Source: Streptomyces sp. NBC_00094 (GTDB lineage: Bacteria > Actinomycetota > Actinomycetes > Streptomycetales > Streptomycetaceae). Taken from it: 64,000 nucleotides of DNA. The notes beneath the pieces are model-generated. The model ran no database searches. It saw only the letters and a list, made by a program, of their open reading frames with translations, and was not told the origin of the DNA. The first letter of the stretch is position 1. Each line of letters opens with the position of its first letter. Location of the stretch: NCBI RefSeq assembly GCF_026343125.1, contig NZ_JAPEMB010000001.1:1178001-1242000 (forward strand), in the 5' to 3' direction. A program made the translations under genes and the position numbers. Shown piece after piece: positions 27,643-37,437 of this stretch.

Positions 27643-29025
27643 TCACGCCCCCGCGCGACACCCGTCCCGCACCAGCGGCAACGGCTCCGCCGGCTCCAGC
27701 TCCGGATCGTCGACCGAGAACGTCCGTACGCGCCCCGGCTCCGACCACGGCTCCTCGAACCGCACCGTGACCCTCCCGACCCCGCTTCCCTGTACCCACC
27801 CAGGCCCGTGCACCGCGTGCCGTACGTCGTGCCCGGGCGCCCAGCGCCGCTCGACGGCAACGGACGCGGCAACCTCATCGGCCCCGCCCGGCTCAGGGTC
27901 GACCGCCGCCACGGCCCCGACACCACCGGCACCCGCGCCGCCGCCCCCGGCCTCCTCCGCCTGCGCGAAGAGGTCCTCCTGCGTATAGTCCGCGAGCCCG
28001 CTCACTCCCACACCGAGCAGCCGCACACCCCCGGTCGTGTCGACCGCCTCGAGGAGCCGCCCCGCGGCCTCCCGGACGACCACCGGATCGTCCGTGGGCC
28101 CCCGCAGCGTCTCGGACCGCGTCAACGTCGAGAAGTCGAACCGCCGCACCTTGAGGACGATGGTCCGCCCCGAGTGCCCGGACGCCCGCAACCGCCCCAC
28201 ACACCGCTCCGCGAGCCGGTCCACCTCGGTCCGGATCCGTACCCGGTCGTGCAGGTCCACGTCGAAGGTGTCCTCGACCGACACCGACTTGGCGTCCCGC
28301 TCGGCCACCACGCGCCTGTCGTCGTACCCCTGGGCCATCCGATGGAGCGAGGCCCCGTGCGCCCGCCCCAGCAGCCGTACGAGCTCGTCCTCGCCCGCCT
28401 CGGCGAGATCCGACACCGTGGTCATCCCGGCACGCCGCAGATGCTCCCCGGTCGCGGGCCCGACCCCGGGCAGGATCCGCACCGAACGCGGCCCCAGGAG
28501 CTCCCGCTCGGTCCCCGGCTCGATGAGCACGAGCCCGTCCGGCTTGGCCTCCTCGGAGGCGATCTTCGCGATCATCTTCGACCCCGCGAGCCCCACCGAC
28601 CCGGTGAGGCCCGTCGTCGCCAGGATGTCGACCCGGAGCCGCTCGCCGACGGCCCGCGCGCCGGCGCTGTCGTGGGCGAGGTCCCCGGCCTCCAGATCGA
28701 CGAAGGCCTCGTCGAGGCTGAGCGGCTCGACAAGCGGCGAGAGCCGCCCGAGGAGTTCCATGACCTGTTCGCTGATCGACCGGTAGAAGGCGAAGCGCGG
28801 GACGAGATAGGCGGCGTTCGGCGCGAGCCGCCGCGCCTGCCCCATGGGCATGGCCGAGTGGACGCCGAAGCGGCGCGCCTCGTACGAGGCGGTGGCGACC
28901 ACCCCCCGCGGCCCGAGGCCGCCCACGACCACGGGCTTTCCGCGCAGGCTGGGCTTCGCCGCCTGCTCGGCGGCGGCGAAGAAGGCATCCATGTCGAGAT
29001 GCAGGATCGTCGGCGCGGCTCTCAC
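27643..29025 (-). CDS. dinB: DNA polymerase IV (Y family, DinB)
   Basis: 460 aa from GTG 29025, which gives the standard N-terminus VRAAPTILHLDMDAFFAAAE. It is an error-prone translesion polymerase. Catalytic residues are visible: the Asp of HLDMDAFF and the Asp-Glu of SLDEAFVDLE. YEARRFGVHSAMPMGQARRL and the helix-hairpin-helix LPGVGPATGEHLRRAGM are family motifs, followed by the little-finger domain (SVEDTFDVDLHDRV). The C-terminal about 95 residues are Gly/Ala/Val/Glu-rich and lack the canonical short beta-clamp motif that I could recognise; VRTFSVDDPELEPAEPLPLV ends the protein. An upstream ATG at 29070 is possible. Confidence 0.94.
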   Translation of the reverse strand: MRAAPTILHLDMDAFFAAAEQAAKPSLRGKPVVVGGLGPRGVVATASYEARRFGVHSAMPMGQARRLAPNAAYLVPRFAFYRSISEQVMELLGRLSPLVEPLSLDEAFVDLEAGDLAHDSAGARAVGERLRVDILATTGLTGSVGLAGSKMIAKIASEEAKPDGLVLIEPGTERELLGPRSVRILPGVGPATGEHLRRAGMTTVSDLAEAGEDELVRLLGRAHGASLHRMAQGYDDRRVVAERDAKSVSVEDTFDVDLHDRVRIRTEVDRLAERCVGRLRASGHSGRTIVLKVRRFDFSTLTRSETLRGPTDDPVVVREAAGRLLEAVDTTGGVRLLGVGVSGLADYTQEDLFAQAEEAGGGGAGAGGVGAVAAVDPEPGGADEVAASVAVERRWAPGHDVRHAVHGPGWVQGSGVGRVTVRFEEPWSEPGRVRTFSVDDPELEPAEPLPLVRDGCRAGA

Positions 29026-29219
29026 ACTTCCGATGCTGCCCCATGCCACTGACAACGGGCCCGCGACCACCCCGGCGCACCGACAGCAGTCACAGCCTCA
29101 GCCGCCGCAGGAAGCCTCACGAGGCACCCGCAAGCCCACCAGCAGCCGCAGGCCGCCCCCGCACCCGGGAAGCGGCCCCACGACACCACCCAAGGGGAAC
29201 CAACGCCCCCAGCGGCCTC

Positions 29220-29837
29220 TCAGACCGCCCTGTCGCGCCGCCGCCGGGCAAGCTCGTCACCCGGGTTGTGCCCGACCAGCGTCTCGCCGGTGTCGACCCG
29301 CTCCCCGTGCAGCTGCGAGAGCGCGGCCTCCACGTCCTGCCAGACGACCCCCACGGCGATCCCGAAGACGCCCTGACCGCCCTGGAGGAGGTCGACGACC
29401 TCGTCGGGCGAGGAGCACTCGTACACCGTGGCCCCGTCGCTCATGAGCGTCATCCGCTCCAGACCACGGAAGCCCCGGGCGCGCAGGTGCTGCACCGCCG
29501 CCCGGATGTTCTGCAGGGCCACCCCGGTGTCGAGGAAGCGCTTGACGATCTTCAACACGACGACGTCGTGGAAGCTGTAGAGCCGTTGCGTGCCCGACCC
29601 GTAAGCGGGCCGCACGCTCGGCTCCACGAGCCCGGTGCGCGCCCAGTAGTCCAACTGGCGATAGGTGATTCCGGCGGCCGCGCAGGCCGTGGGGCCGCGA
29701 TAGCCGACCACCTCACCCGCCGGGCTCGCACTCACGTCCGCCCCGAGGTCGCCCACACTGCCGTGAAGCGGATACGGACCGGACTCCCCGGACACGCGTC
29801 CGAGCGAGCTCCCTGTCGTACCGTCCGCGCTGCTCAT
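29220..29837 (-). CDS. MerR-family regulator (second MerR of the FtsR block)
   Basis: 205 aa from ATG 29837 with GGAGGG upstream. After a polar N-terminal tail (about 45 residues) the MerR helix-turn-helix is clear: GYRGPTACAAAGITYRQLDYWARTGLVEPSVRPAYGSGTQRLYSFHDVVVLKIVKRF. A C-terminal effector region follows (GLERMTLMSDGATVYECSSPDEVVDLLQGGQGVFGIAVG). Its position after the bifunctional nuclease gene corresponds to mycobacterial Rv1830. No Cys pattern for metal binding is present, so it probably responds to a protein or developmental signal. Confidence 0.9.
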   Translation of the reverse strand: MSSADGTTGSSLGRVSGESGPYPLHGSVGDLGADVSASPAGEVVGYRGPTACAAAGITYRQLDYWARTGLVEPSVRPAYGSGTQRLYSFHDVVVLKIVKRFLDTGVALQNIRAAVQHLRARGFRGLERMTLMSDGATVYECSSPDEVVDLLQGGQGVFGIAVGVVWQDVEAALSQLHGERVDTGETLVGHNPGDELARRRRDRAV

Positions 29838-30106
29838 CACGCCGACCCTCCGTCCTTGACCTGCCCACACGAAGGTAGGCAGTCACTCGGGGTGCGTCAA
29901 CGATCGCCACACTCGGCACGCCGAGTGATAATCACCCTGAGAGTGGTTTCCCGTGTCTCTCTCCGGGGAAAGGCTACTCGAATGCTCTGACAGCACCCCT
30001 GGAACGGCTCGTACGCGGCCCACGCGCGCCCCGGCTCATCACCGGAGCGCACGGCCGAGCGCTCGCCCTCGGCCGGGCCCCGGAAGCGACCTCACGGCCG
30101 CAGCAC

Positions 30107-30580
30107 TCACTGGCTGTTGGTCCCGAAGTCCTCCGGTGAGATCTGGTCGAGAAATTCGCGGAACTTCTCGACCTCGTCCTCCTGCTCGTCCGGAATCGCG
30201 ATACCGGCGTCGTCCAGCACACCGTCACTGCCGTAGATCGGCGTCCCGGTCCGCAGGGCCAGCGCTATCGCGTCGGACGGCCTGGCGCTCACCTCGACGC
30301 CGCTGGCGAAGACCAGCTCGGCGTAGAAGACCCCGTCACGCAGATCCGTGATGCGGACCTCGGTGAGCTCCTGCCCCACGGCCTCCAGCACGTCCTTGAA
30401 CAGGTCGTGCGTCAGCGGCCGCGGAGGGGCCATCCCCTGCTGGGCGAAGGCGATCGCGGTCGCCTCACCCGGTCCGATCCAGATGGGGAGGTACCGATCG
30501 CCTCCCACTTCCCGCAGGAGCACGATCGGCTGGTTGGAGGGCATTTCCACCCGGACACCCACAACGTCGAGCTCGTTCAC
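30107..30580 (-). CDS. Bifunctional nuclease family protein (DUF151)
   Basis: 157 aa, GTG start at 30580. MNELDVVGVRVEMPSNQPIVLLREVGGDRYLPIWIGPGEATAIAFAQ then LTHDLFKDVLEAVG and FYAELVFASGVEVSARPSDAIALALRTGTPIY are diagnostic. Plant and mycobacterial relatives are reported to have RNase/DNase activity, but the cellular role is not settled. An acidic C-terminus (DEQEDEVEKFREFLDQISPEDFG) completes it. It lies between the two MerR genes, as in the Rv1828-1829-1830 order. Confidence 0.95.
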   Translation of the reverse strand: MNELDVVGVRVEMPSNQPIVLLREVGGDRYLPIWIGPGEATAIAFAQQGMAPPRPLTHDLFKDVLEAVGQELTEVRITDLRDGVFYAELVFASGVEVSARPSDAIALALRTGTPIYGSDGVLDDAGIAIPDEQEDEVEKFREFLDQISPEDFGTNSQ

Positions 30581-30633
30581 ACAGCAACCCTAGGACGTGC
30601 CCGGCCGGTTTGGATAGTCGGGCCCGTCCAAGA

Positions 30634-31377
30634 TCACTGGAGCCGGATGCCCAGAGCCGTCCGCACGAACGTCGCATGCAGCCTCACCGACAGCTCGGCG
30701 AGCTCCTTCGCGGTGGCCTCCGCATGTGCTCTGGTCTGCGGATTACGGTGCCGACGCAAGGGCGCGACCATCTGTTCGAGCAGCCCGGCCTCCCGGTCTG
30801 CGGCCGCCTTCATGCCCCGCAGGTGACGCGGTTCGAGACCGAATCTCCCCAGATCCGCGACAAGTCTGACGACCGTGACGGCCTCGGCGTCGTAGCCGCC
30901 GCCCCTCGCCTCGGCGAGCAGCCCGTACGACTCCCACTCGGCGAGCTCGGCCTCGGTGACCTCCGTGGCGGCGAGCAGCTCGGCCCTGCCGATGCGCGCG
31001 GCCGTAGGACGTTCGCCGTCCTGCTCCCAGGGCCCGTCGAGTACCTCGCCCCGGCGCCCGGGCGCCGGCAGCGCGATCTGCTCGCCACGGGCGAGGGCAT
31101 CGAGGTGCTCACGGATGACCTTCAGCGGAAGATAGTGGTCCCGCTGCATCCGCAGGATCTGAGCGAGCCGCTCCACGTCCTGCGGGCTGAACTTCCGGTA
31201 CCCGGACGCCGTGCGCAGGGGCTCGACGAGCCCCTCGGCCTCCAGGAACCGGATCTTCGAGATCGTCACTTCGGGAAATTCGTCGCGCAGCCGGTTCAGC
31301 ACCGTCCCGATGCTCACCAGCCCGTCGCCCGCGGTGGCGGTGCCGGATCCGGCACCGCCCGTCGGTGTTCGCAGCAT
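30634..31377 (-). CDS. ftsR: FtsR-like MerR transcriptional regulator
   Basis: 247 aa from ATG 31377 (MLRTPTGGAG), chosen for the GGGAAGG ribosome site; a GTG at 31410 overlapping the FHA stop (GTGA) is an alternative. The helix-turn-helix is IGTVLNRLRDEFPEVTISKIRFLEAEGLVEPLRTASGYRKFSPQDVERL. The middle and C-terminus (ADLGRFGLEPRHLRGMKAAADREAGLLEQMV) match the Rv1828/FtsR group. In Corynebacterium FtsR activates ftsZ transcription; the same role here is inferred by homology and synteny with the FHA gene. Confidence 0.9.
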   Translation of the reverse strand: MLRTPTGGAGSGTATAGDGLVSIGTVLNRLRDEFPEVTISKIRFLEAEGLVEPLRTASGYRKFSPQDVERLAQILRMQRDHYLPLKVIREHLDALARGEQIALPAPGRRGEVLDGPWEQDGERPTAARIGRAELLAATEVTEAELAEWESYGLLAEARGGGYDAEAVTVVRLVADLGRFGLEPRHLRGMKAAADREAGLLEQMVAPLRRHRNPQTRAHAEATAKELAELSVRLHATFVRTALGIRLQ

Positions 31378-31406
31378 GGACCTTCCCTGAAGGCTTCTCC
31401 GAGGCG

Positions 31407-32240
31407 TCACACGCCTCGCTGGCTCGAGTAGAAGACCAGCCGGTACTTGCCGATCTGCACCTCGTCGCCGTTGGACAGAACGACCGATTCGATCGGCTCA
31501 CGGTTGACGTACGTGCCGTTGAGGCTGCCGACATCGGCGACGGTGAAGCTGCCGTCCTGGGCCCGCCGGAACTCGACATGACGCCGGGAGACGGTGAAGT
31601 CGTCCAGGAAGATGTCGCTCTGCGGGTGACGGCCGGCCGTCGTCAGCTCTCCGTCGAGCAGGAACCGGCTGCCGGAGTTCGGCCCCCGGCGCACCACGAG
31701 GAGCGCGGAACCCAGAGGCAGTGCCTCCACGGCCGCGAGCGCCTCGGGAGACAGCGACGGAAGGGGAGTCTGGCCGGTGACCTCCGCTTCGTACGCCTCG
31801 AGCCCCGAGATGGAGATCGTCGACGTCGTCTCGGACGCACGCTCGGGGGCGACCCCGCCCCGCAACGGCGTACCGCAGTGGGAGCAGAAGCGACTGTCGG
31901 CCGCGTTGCGATGACCGCACCTCGTACACACCGGCATGGACGCATCCTCCTGCCGCGGCAGCCCCGCGGAGGTCTGTGTCGCGTACGGGTCGGGGGTAAA
32001 CCCTCCACCCGTACTTGAGGTTGATGGTTCCCCGAAACCTATGCGGGCAGCCCCGGCCGGGTCAACAGACGACGCGCCCTCAGCGCCCGAAATGTCACCG
32101 CCCTGACCATCGACCTCATCGCGGAAGAGCGGGCGCTCGCCGCCCTGCTCCTCGCTCTGGGCATGGCGCGGCGCGCGGTGCCTGGCGTTGCCGCCGTCCT
32201 CGCGTGCGCTCTTGCCGAACAACTTCGCAAACAACTTCAC
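31407..32240 (-). CDS. FHA-domain protein with zinc ribbon, GarA/OdhI-like
   Basis: 277 aa, GTG start at 32240 with AAGGGGA upstream. A basic N-terminus (KLFAKLFGKSARED) is followed by a linker, a zinc ribbon (CTRCGHRNAADSRFCSHCG, about residues 105-123) and a C-terminal FHA domain (LDGELTTAGRHPQSDIFLDDFTVSRRHVEFRR, DVGSLNGTYVN). The ETTSTISI segment between them is the phosphorylation motif by which GarA/OdhI is switched by Ser/Thr kinases. GarA lacks the ribbon, so this is the longer Streptomyces version. The target could be 2-oxoglutarate metabolism or cell division; the sequence cannot decide. Confidence 0.92.
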   Translation of the reverse strand: MKLFAKLFGKSAREDGGNARHRAPRHAQSEEQGGERPLFRDEVDGQGGDISGAEGASSVDPAGAARIGFGEPSTSSTGGGFTPDPYATQTSAGLPRQEDASMPVCTRCGHRNAADSRFCSHCGTPLRGGVAPERASETTSTISISGLEAYEAEVTGQTPLPSLSPEALAAVEALPLGSALLVVRRGPNSGSRFLLDGELTTAGRHPQSDIFLDDFTVSRRHVEFRRAQDGSFTVADVGSLNGTYVNREPIESVVLSNGDEVQIGKYRLVFYSSQRGV

Positions 32241-32357
32241 GGGCGATTCCCCTTGACCGAAACAGACCCGCCCGTGGGGCAGGACGAACCGAGATCCATC
32301 ACACCTGCCGACCCGGACACCTTCACAACGTCCGTATCCTCCGGACAGTTTCCACCA

Positions 32358-32377
32358 CGCACCACCGTTGTGGTGCG
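32358..32377. promoter_or_regulatory. Short perfect hairpin between DUF881 and FHA genes
   Basis: CGCACCAC-CGTT-GTGGTGCG, in the 188-base gap upstream of the FHA start. No T run follows, so it may be an operator or attenuator rather than a terminator. Confidence 0.4.
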
Positions 32378-32428
32378 CCGACCCCCCGCAACGTCATGCG
32401 CTTGTCGCGGGACCCCCTCGTCCCCGAC

Positions 32429-33463
32429 TCACTCCGAGGACGACTGAGCGTAGTCAGGCCGCTTCGCGGGTCGCAAGGCGTCGACGACGATCTTCGCCGA
32501 CCGCTCCACCGTGGCTGTGGCCTGCTCCTTCTCCAGAGTCTGGACGACACCGCCGGGGATGTTGAGCGCGGGCTCGAGATCCTCCGGCTTGCCGATGACC
32601 TTGAAGACGTACGGAGCGGTCACCTTCGTTCCATCGATCCGCATGTCGTCACCGCTACCGGTGAAATAACTGTCCGCCACCACCCGCACACCGTTGACCT
32701 GGATCGCCTCGGCACCCGCGGCCCGCAGCTCCTGGATGGCGTCGAGCAGCATGTCCGACTCGACGGCACCGGTGGGGTCCCCCACGGTGAGCGTGATCCC
32801 CGGCCCCTCGGCGGCGACCGTGCCGGCGAGGATCCCGAGCTGCTGCTCCTTCTCCTGGGTCTGCTTGCGCGCCTCTTCGGCCTGGTCCGAGCTGGACTCC
32901 AGCTCGGACCGCTGCTTCTCCAGCCGCGCCTTCTCGTCCTCCAGGCGCTGCGTACGGTCGTCGAGCTCGTCGAGGATCCGCACCAGGTCCTCCTGCCGCG
33001 CCCCGCGCAGCGCGCTGTTCTCGCTGGTCGAGGAGACCTGGATGGCGAGGCCGAGTCCGAGGACGAACAGCAGCAGGGCGACGATGAGTTGGGCGCGCGT
33101 GACCCGCGGCGGCCACAGAGCGGAGGCGAGCCTACGCCGCCCACTCGGCGACCCGGCCCCGGCCGGCGCGACGGGAGAGACGGGAGCGACGGACTCCGAC
33201 GTCCCGCCCTTCTCGGGGCTCGGGACGCTCGCGGAGTCCGCGGACTCCGCGGACTCCGCGGCCTCCCCGGGCTTCTCCGCCTTCCGGGAAGGCTCGGGGT
33301 CCTGCGTCGCTTCCGCGCCCTGCGAGGCTTCACGCTCCTGCCGGCCCTCGGAGCTCCCGGAACCCTCCGAAATCTCGGGGCTCTCGGGGTTCTCGGGCTT
33401 CCGGAGGTTCTCGGGCTTCTCGGGGTTCTCGGAGTTCTCAGGCGTCTGAGGGTTCTCGCTCAT
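32429..33463 (-). CDS. DUF881 family membrane protein (second copy)
   Basis: 344 aa from ATG 33463; GTG 33472 overlapping the stop of sbp (GTGA) is an alternative. The N-terminal about 115 residues are a Pro/Glu/Ser repeat (NPEKPENLRKPENPESPE), probably cytoplasmic and disordered. One membrane segment (RAQLIVALLLFVLGLGLAIQV) and a coiled coil (LVRILDELDDRTQRLEDEKARLEKQRSELE) follow, then the DUF881 domain (GPGITLTVGDPTGAVESDMLLDAIQELRAAGAEAIQVNGVRV, YVFKVIGKPEDLEPALNIPGG). The topology and the pairing with a second DUF881 gene flanking sbp are conserved in actinobacteria. The role in the division/envelope block is inferred. Confidence 0.92.
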   Translation of the reverse strand: MSENPQTPENSENPEKPENLRKPENPESPEISEGSGSSEGRQEREASQGAEATQDPEPSRKAEKPGEAAESAESADSASVPSPEKGGTSESVAPVSPVAPAGAGSPSGRRRLASALWPPRVTRAQLIVALLLFVLGLGLAIQVSSTSENSALRGARQEDLVRILDELDDRTQRLEDEKARLEKQRSELESSSDQAEEARKQTQEKEQQLGILAGTVAAEGPGITLTVGDPTGAVESDMLLDAIQELRAAGAEAIQVNGVRVVADSYFTGSGDDMRIDGTKVTAPYVFKVIGKPEDLEPALNIPGGVVQTLEKEQATATVERSAKIVVDALRPAKRPDYAQSSSE

Positions 33464-33468
33464 CGGCC

Positions 33469-33801
33469 TCACGCCCGGAACACGTGGCGCCGGATGGCGG
33501 CCGCGTTGGAGAAGATCCGGATACCGAGCACGACGACCACACCGGTCGACAGCTGCGCGCCCACGCCCAGCTTGTCGCCGAGGAAGACGATCAGCGCGGC
33601 GACGACGACGTTCGAGAGGAACGACACCACGAAGACCTTGTCGACGAAGATGCCGTCGAGCATGGCCCGAAGACCGCCGAAGACCGCGTCAAGGGCGGCG
33701 ACCACGGCGATCGGAAGATAGGGCTCGACCACCGCCGGAACCTCGGGTCGGACCAACAGTCCGACCACGACTCCGACGATCAGGCCCAGTACGGCGATCA
33801 C
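33469..33801 (-). CDS. sbp: Small basic protein Sbp (DUF1290)
   Basis: 110 aa, GTG start overlapping the upstream stop (GTGA, 33798-33801). Three or four membrane segments: IAVLGLIVGVVVGLLVRPEVP, YLPIAVVAALDAVFGGLRAMLDGIFVDKVFVVSFLSNVVVAALIVFLGDKLG, LSTGVVVVLGIRIFSNAAAIRRH. The set matches Bacillus Sbp/DUF1290. Between the two DUF881 genes and co-translated with the first, as in Rv1823-1825. Function unknown. Confidence 0.95.
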   Translation of the reverse strand: MIAVLGLIVGVVVGLLVRPEVPAVVEPYLPIAVVAALDAVFGGLRAMLDGIFVDKVFVVSFLSNVVVAALIVFLGDKLGVGAQLSTGVVVVLGIRIFSNAAAIRRHVFRA

Positions 33802-34733
33802 GATGTGCCCTTCCCTGTGTCAGCCGTGGCCCGGCCGGAAGGCGTCGCCCCGGCCCCCCTCGGCTCTGCTGTCCGTACGGTCAGGCTCGGCGCGGCCGGC
33901 AGGCGCACGTCGCCCTCGGCCGAGATGCTGCTCCTGATCCCGAAGTTCTCCACCAGCGCGTGCAGATACTGCCCGTCGGCGCTGTCCTGGAACGCTGTGC
34001 TCAGCCGCTGTCCGTCCCCGATCGCAAGGACGGTGTACGGCGGCACCAGCGGCTTGTTGTCGACCAGTATGGCGTCACCGGCGGCCCGGATCGCGGACAG
34101 CGACGTCAGCCGCTGCCCGTTGATCGAGACGGCTTCGGCGCCGGACTCCCACAAGCCGTTGACCACCCGCTGCATGTCCCGGTCGCGGACGCGCCCCGTG
34201 TCCGAGAAGCCACTGCTCTCCCGCGGTCCGCCGCCACCGGTGTCGGTGCCCTTGGCGTCGTCGACGACCAGTTTCACCCCGGGGCCGTGCACCGGGGTCG
34301 CCCCCGAGAGCAGACCCACGAGCTCCGCCTGGTCCCCGCCGTGCTGCTCCAGCGCCTGCCGCTGCCGTGCCCCGACCTCGGTCCGGATCCGCTCGACGTC
34401 CCGCTCCAGCTGATCGGCTGCCGAGGTCTCCCCCTCGATCCGGTCGATCAGGTCCTGCCGCTCTTTGGCGACCACCGGCGCCGAGATCCGCGCCTCGGCG
34501 GCACCCACGGTCACCACGGCCGCGGCCAGCACGAGGCCGACGGCGACACCGAGCTTGGCACGCAGGGTACGGGGCAGACCACCGCCCTCGGCCTCGCGCC
34601 GGGCCGTGGCCTCCGCGTAGCCGTCGTCGAGCGCGTGGTCGATCACGTTGTTCAGCAGCGACATCGACGCGTCCGGGCGCGGCGGCGGTGATCCGGTGCT
34701 CCGAACGGGGGGCTGCTGCGACATGCCGCACAT
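33798..34733 (-). CDS. DUF881 family membrane protein (first copy)
   Basis: 311 aa from ATG 34733; ATG 34724 is an alternative and neither has a clear ribosome site. One membrane segment (LGVAVGLVLAAAVVTVG) is followed by a coiled coil (RQDLIDRIEGETSAADQLERDVERIRTEVG) and the DUF881 domain (GPGVKLVVDDAKGTD, DMQRVVNGLWESGAEAVSINGQRLTSLSAIRAAGDAILVDNKPLVPPYTVLAIG). It heads the DUF881-sbp-DUF881 operon, preceded by a terminator of the guanylyltransferase gene. Confidence 0.93.
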   Translation of the reverse strand: MCGMSQQPPVRSTGSPPPRPDASMSLLNNVIDHALDDGYAEATARREAEGGGLPRTLRAKLGVAVGLVLAAAVVTVGAAEARISAPVVAKERQDLIDRIEGETSAADQLERDVERIRTEVGARQRQALEQHGGDQAELVGLLSGATPVHGPGVKLVVDDAKGTDTGGGGPRESSGFSDTGRVRDRDMQRVVNGLWESGAEAVSINGQRLTSLSAIRAAGDAILVDNKPLVPPYTVLAIGDGQRLSTAFQDSADGQYLHALVENFGIRSSISAEGDVRLPAAPSLTVRTAEPRGAGATPSGRATADTGKGTS

Positions 34734-34776
34734 CGTCGCACGTCGTACGCCCTACCACCGAATGGCCCCCACAAAG

Positions 34777-34810
34777 GGCCGGGAGGCACCCGCAGGGGTG
34801 CCTCCCGGCC
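34777..34810 (-). terminator. Strong terminator hairpin
   Basis: Perfect 15-base arms GGCCGGGAGGCACCC and GGGTGCCTCCCGGCC with a GCAG loop, just after the guanylyltransferase stop on the minus strand. Confidence 0.9.
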
Positions 34811-34825
34811 TCACTGTCCGATCCG

Positions 34826-37321
34826 TCAGCGACCTGCGCTGTCGACCACCTCGGCCCACTCGTCGAGCAGCGCCTGTGCGGAGGCGTCGTCGGGGCCCTC
34901 CGCCCACAGATGGGTGACGGCCTCGGCGGGGTCGGGCAACACCATCACCCAGCGCCCGTCGGCCTCCACCACCCGCACACCGTCGGTGGTGTCCACCGAG
35001 CGGTTGCCGGCCGCCTCGACCACCCGGCGCATCACCAGCCCCTTCACGGCCCACGGGGTGGCGATGTCCTTCTTCAGCACGTGCGCACGCGGAATCCGCG
35101 CGTCGATCTGGCTCAGCGTGAGCTGCGTCCGCGCCACGAGACCGATCAGCCGCACGAAGGCGGCCGCGCCGTCGAAGACGCTGCTGAACTCGGGCACGAT
35201 GAACCCGCCGCGCCCGTCGCCACCGAAGATCGTCGACTCCTCACGCCCCACGCGCGTGAGGTCGTCGGGCGAGGTCGTCGTCCACTCCACCTGGGTGCCG
35301 TGGTACGCGGCGACCTGCTCGGCGATCCTCGTGGTCGTCACGGGCAGCGCGACCCGCCCCGACCGCCGCTCGGCCGCCACCAGGTCCAGCATCACCAGGA
35401 GCGCCCGGTCGTCCTCGATGATCCGCCCTCGCTCGTCCACGAGCGACAGCCGCTCACCGACCGGGTCGAACCGCACGCCGAAGGCCGCCCGCGCCGACGC
35501 CACGATCTCCCCCAGCCGTACGAGCCCGGCCCGCCGGCTCTCCACCGACTCGGTGGGTCGGGACTCGTCGAGCCCGGGGTTGATCGTCAGCGAGTCCACC
35601 TGGAGCCGACCGAGCAGGCTCGGCAGGACGAGCCCGGCACTGCCGTTGGAGGCGTCCACGACGACCTTCAGCCCGGCCTCCGCGATCCCGGTGGTGTCGA
35701 CGTTCCGCAACAGCGACCCGGTGTACGAGTCGAAGACGCTCGCCGGGAACGAGAGGTCCCCGATCTCCCCCGGGAAGGCCCGCCGGTACTCCTGCCTCGC
35801 GAACACCCGGTCCAGCTTCCGCTGCCCGGCCTGGGAGAGGTCCGCCCCTCGCTCGTCGAAGAACATGATGTCCACCGAGTCCGGCACACCGGGCGAGGTC
35901 CGCACCATGATCCCGCCGGCGCTTCCGCGCGCGGTCTGCTGCCGGGCCACCGGCAGCGGCACGTTCTCCAGATCCCGTACGTCGATGGCGCTGGCCTGCA
36001 AGGCCGAGATCACCGCCCGTTTCAGCGCCCGGGCACCTCGGGAGTGGTCACGGGCCGTGGTGACGGTCGCGCCCTTCTTCAGCGTCGTCGCGTAGGCCCC
36101 GGCCAGACGTACGGCCAGCTCCGGCGTGATCTCCACGTTGAGGATGCCGGAGACCCCGCGCGCCCCGAAGAGATGGGCCTGCCCCCGCGACTCCCAGATG
36201 ACCGAGGTGTTGACGAAGGCACCGGCCTCGATCGTCTTGAACGGATAGACCCGTACGTTCCCCTGCACGATCGATTCTTCGCCGACCAGGCACTCGTCCC
36301 CGATGACGGCCCCGTCCTCGATCCGGGCCGCCCGCATGATGTCGGTGTTCTTTCCGATCACACAGCCGCGCAGATTGCACTGCTCGCCGATGTAGACGTT
36401 GTCGTGCACGACGGCCTTGTGCAGGAAGGCCCCGCTCTTCACGACCACGTTCGACCCGATGACGGTGTGCTCCCGGATCTCGGCGCCGGCCTCGACCTTG
36501 GCGTAGTCACCGATGTAGAGCGGCCCGCGCAGCACGGCGTCCGGATGCACCTCTGCGCCTTCCGCCACCCACACGCCCTGGGAGATCTCGAAGCCGTCGA
36601 TGTCGACCTGGACCTTGCCCTCGAGAACGTCCGCCTGGGCCTTCACATAGCTTTCGTGGGTGCCCACGTCCTCCCAGTAGCCCTCGGCGATATAGCCGTA
36701 GATCGGCTTGCCGTCCTTCATGAGCTGCGGGAAGACATCACCCGACCAGTCCACGGAAGTATCCGCCGCGACGTAGTCGAACACCTCGGGCTCCATCACG
36801 TAGATGCCCGTGTTCACCGTGTCCGAGAAGACCTGCCCCCATGTGGGCTTCTCCAGGAAACGCTCGACCTTTCCCCCTTCGTCCACGATGGTGATACCGA
36901 ATTCCAGAGGATTCGGCACCCTGGTCAGACAGACCGTGACAAGGGCGCCCTTCTCCTTGTGGAAGGCGATGAGATCGGTGAGATCGAAATCTGTGAGCGC
37001 GTCACCCGAGATGACGAGAAAAGCGTCGTCCTTCAACGCTTCCTCGGCATTCTTGACACTGCCCGCTGTACCGAGCGGCTTCTCCTCGTTGGCGTACGTG
37101 AGCTCCATCCCGAGCTCTTCGCCGTCGCCGAAGTAGTTCCTGACGAGGGAGGCGAGAAACTGCACGGTGACGACGGTCTCGTTGAGACCGTGCCTCTTGA
37201 GCAGTCGCAGGACGTGCTCCATGATCGGCCGGTTCACCACCGGCAGAAGAGGCTTGGGCATGCTCGATGTCATGGGGCGAAGTCGGGTTCCTTCGCCACC
37301 GGCCATCACGACGGCCTTCAT
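34826..37321 (-). CDS. Mannose-1-phosphate guanylyltransferase fused to degenerate phosphomannomutase domain
   Basis: 831 aa. Residues about 1-235 are a nucleotidyltransferase ([25 protein letters not shown] with the GTP-binding signature, [16 protein letters not shown]). A left-handed beta-helix of hexapeptide repeats follows (about 245-370), then a phosphohexomutase-like domain to the end. The mutase active-site TASHNP is absent: the equivalent segment reads [16 protein letters not shown], so phosphoserine catalysis is unlikely. The first domain should make GDP-mannose for glycans and glycosylated lipids. The fused form is conserved in Streptomyces. It lies between the phosphatidyltransferase and DUF881 genes. 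Confidence 0.93.
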   Translation of the reverse strand: MKAVVMAGGEGTRLRPMTSSMPKPLLPVVNRPIMEHVLRLLKRHGLNETVVTVQFLASLVRNYFGDGEELGMELTYANEEKPLGTAGSVKNAEEALKDDAFLVISGDALTDFDLTDLIAFHKEKGALVTVCLTRVPNPLEFGITIVDEGGKVERFLEKPTWGQVFSDTVNTGIYVMEPEVFDYVAADTSVDWSGDVFPQLMKDGKPIYGYIAEGYWEDVGTHESYVKAQADVLEGKVQVDIDGFEISQGVWVAEGAEVHPDAVLRGPLYIGDYAKVEAGAEIREHTVIGSNVVVKSGAFLHKAVVHDNVYIGEQCNLRGCVIGKNTDIMRAARIEDGAVIGDECLVGEESIVQGNVRVYPFKTIEAGAFVNTSVIWESRGQAHLFGARGVSGILNVEITPELAVRLAGAYATTLKKGATVTTARDHSRGARALKRAVISALQASAIDVRDLENVPLPVARQQTARGSAGGIMVRTSPGVPDSVDIMFFDERGADLSQAGQRKLDRVFARQEYRRAFPGEIGDLSFPASVFDSYTGSLLRNVDTTGIAEAGLKVVVDASNGSAGLVLPSLLGRLQVDSLTINPGLDESRPTESVESRRAGLVRLGEIVASARAAFGVRFDPVGERLSLVDERGRIIEDDRALLVMLDLVAAERRSGRVALPVTTTRIAEQVAAYHGTQVEWTTTSPDDLTRVGREESTIFGGDGRGGFIVPEFSSVFDGAAAFVRLIGLVARTQLTLSQIDARIPRAHVLKKDIATPWAVKGLVMRRVVEAAGNRSVDTTDGVRVVEADGRWVMVLPDPAEAVTHLWAEGPDDASAQALLDEWAEVVDSAGR

Positions 37322-37437
37322 GTCGGAAGCGTCCTCCTTGAAGAGACGACGGTCCTGCCGACTTCACCTGTCCGCTCGGTGGCCCTCGGGCGTCCTCGTT
37401 CCTGCCGGCGACGTTGCACGGCACGGGACGGACGGGC

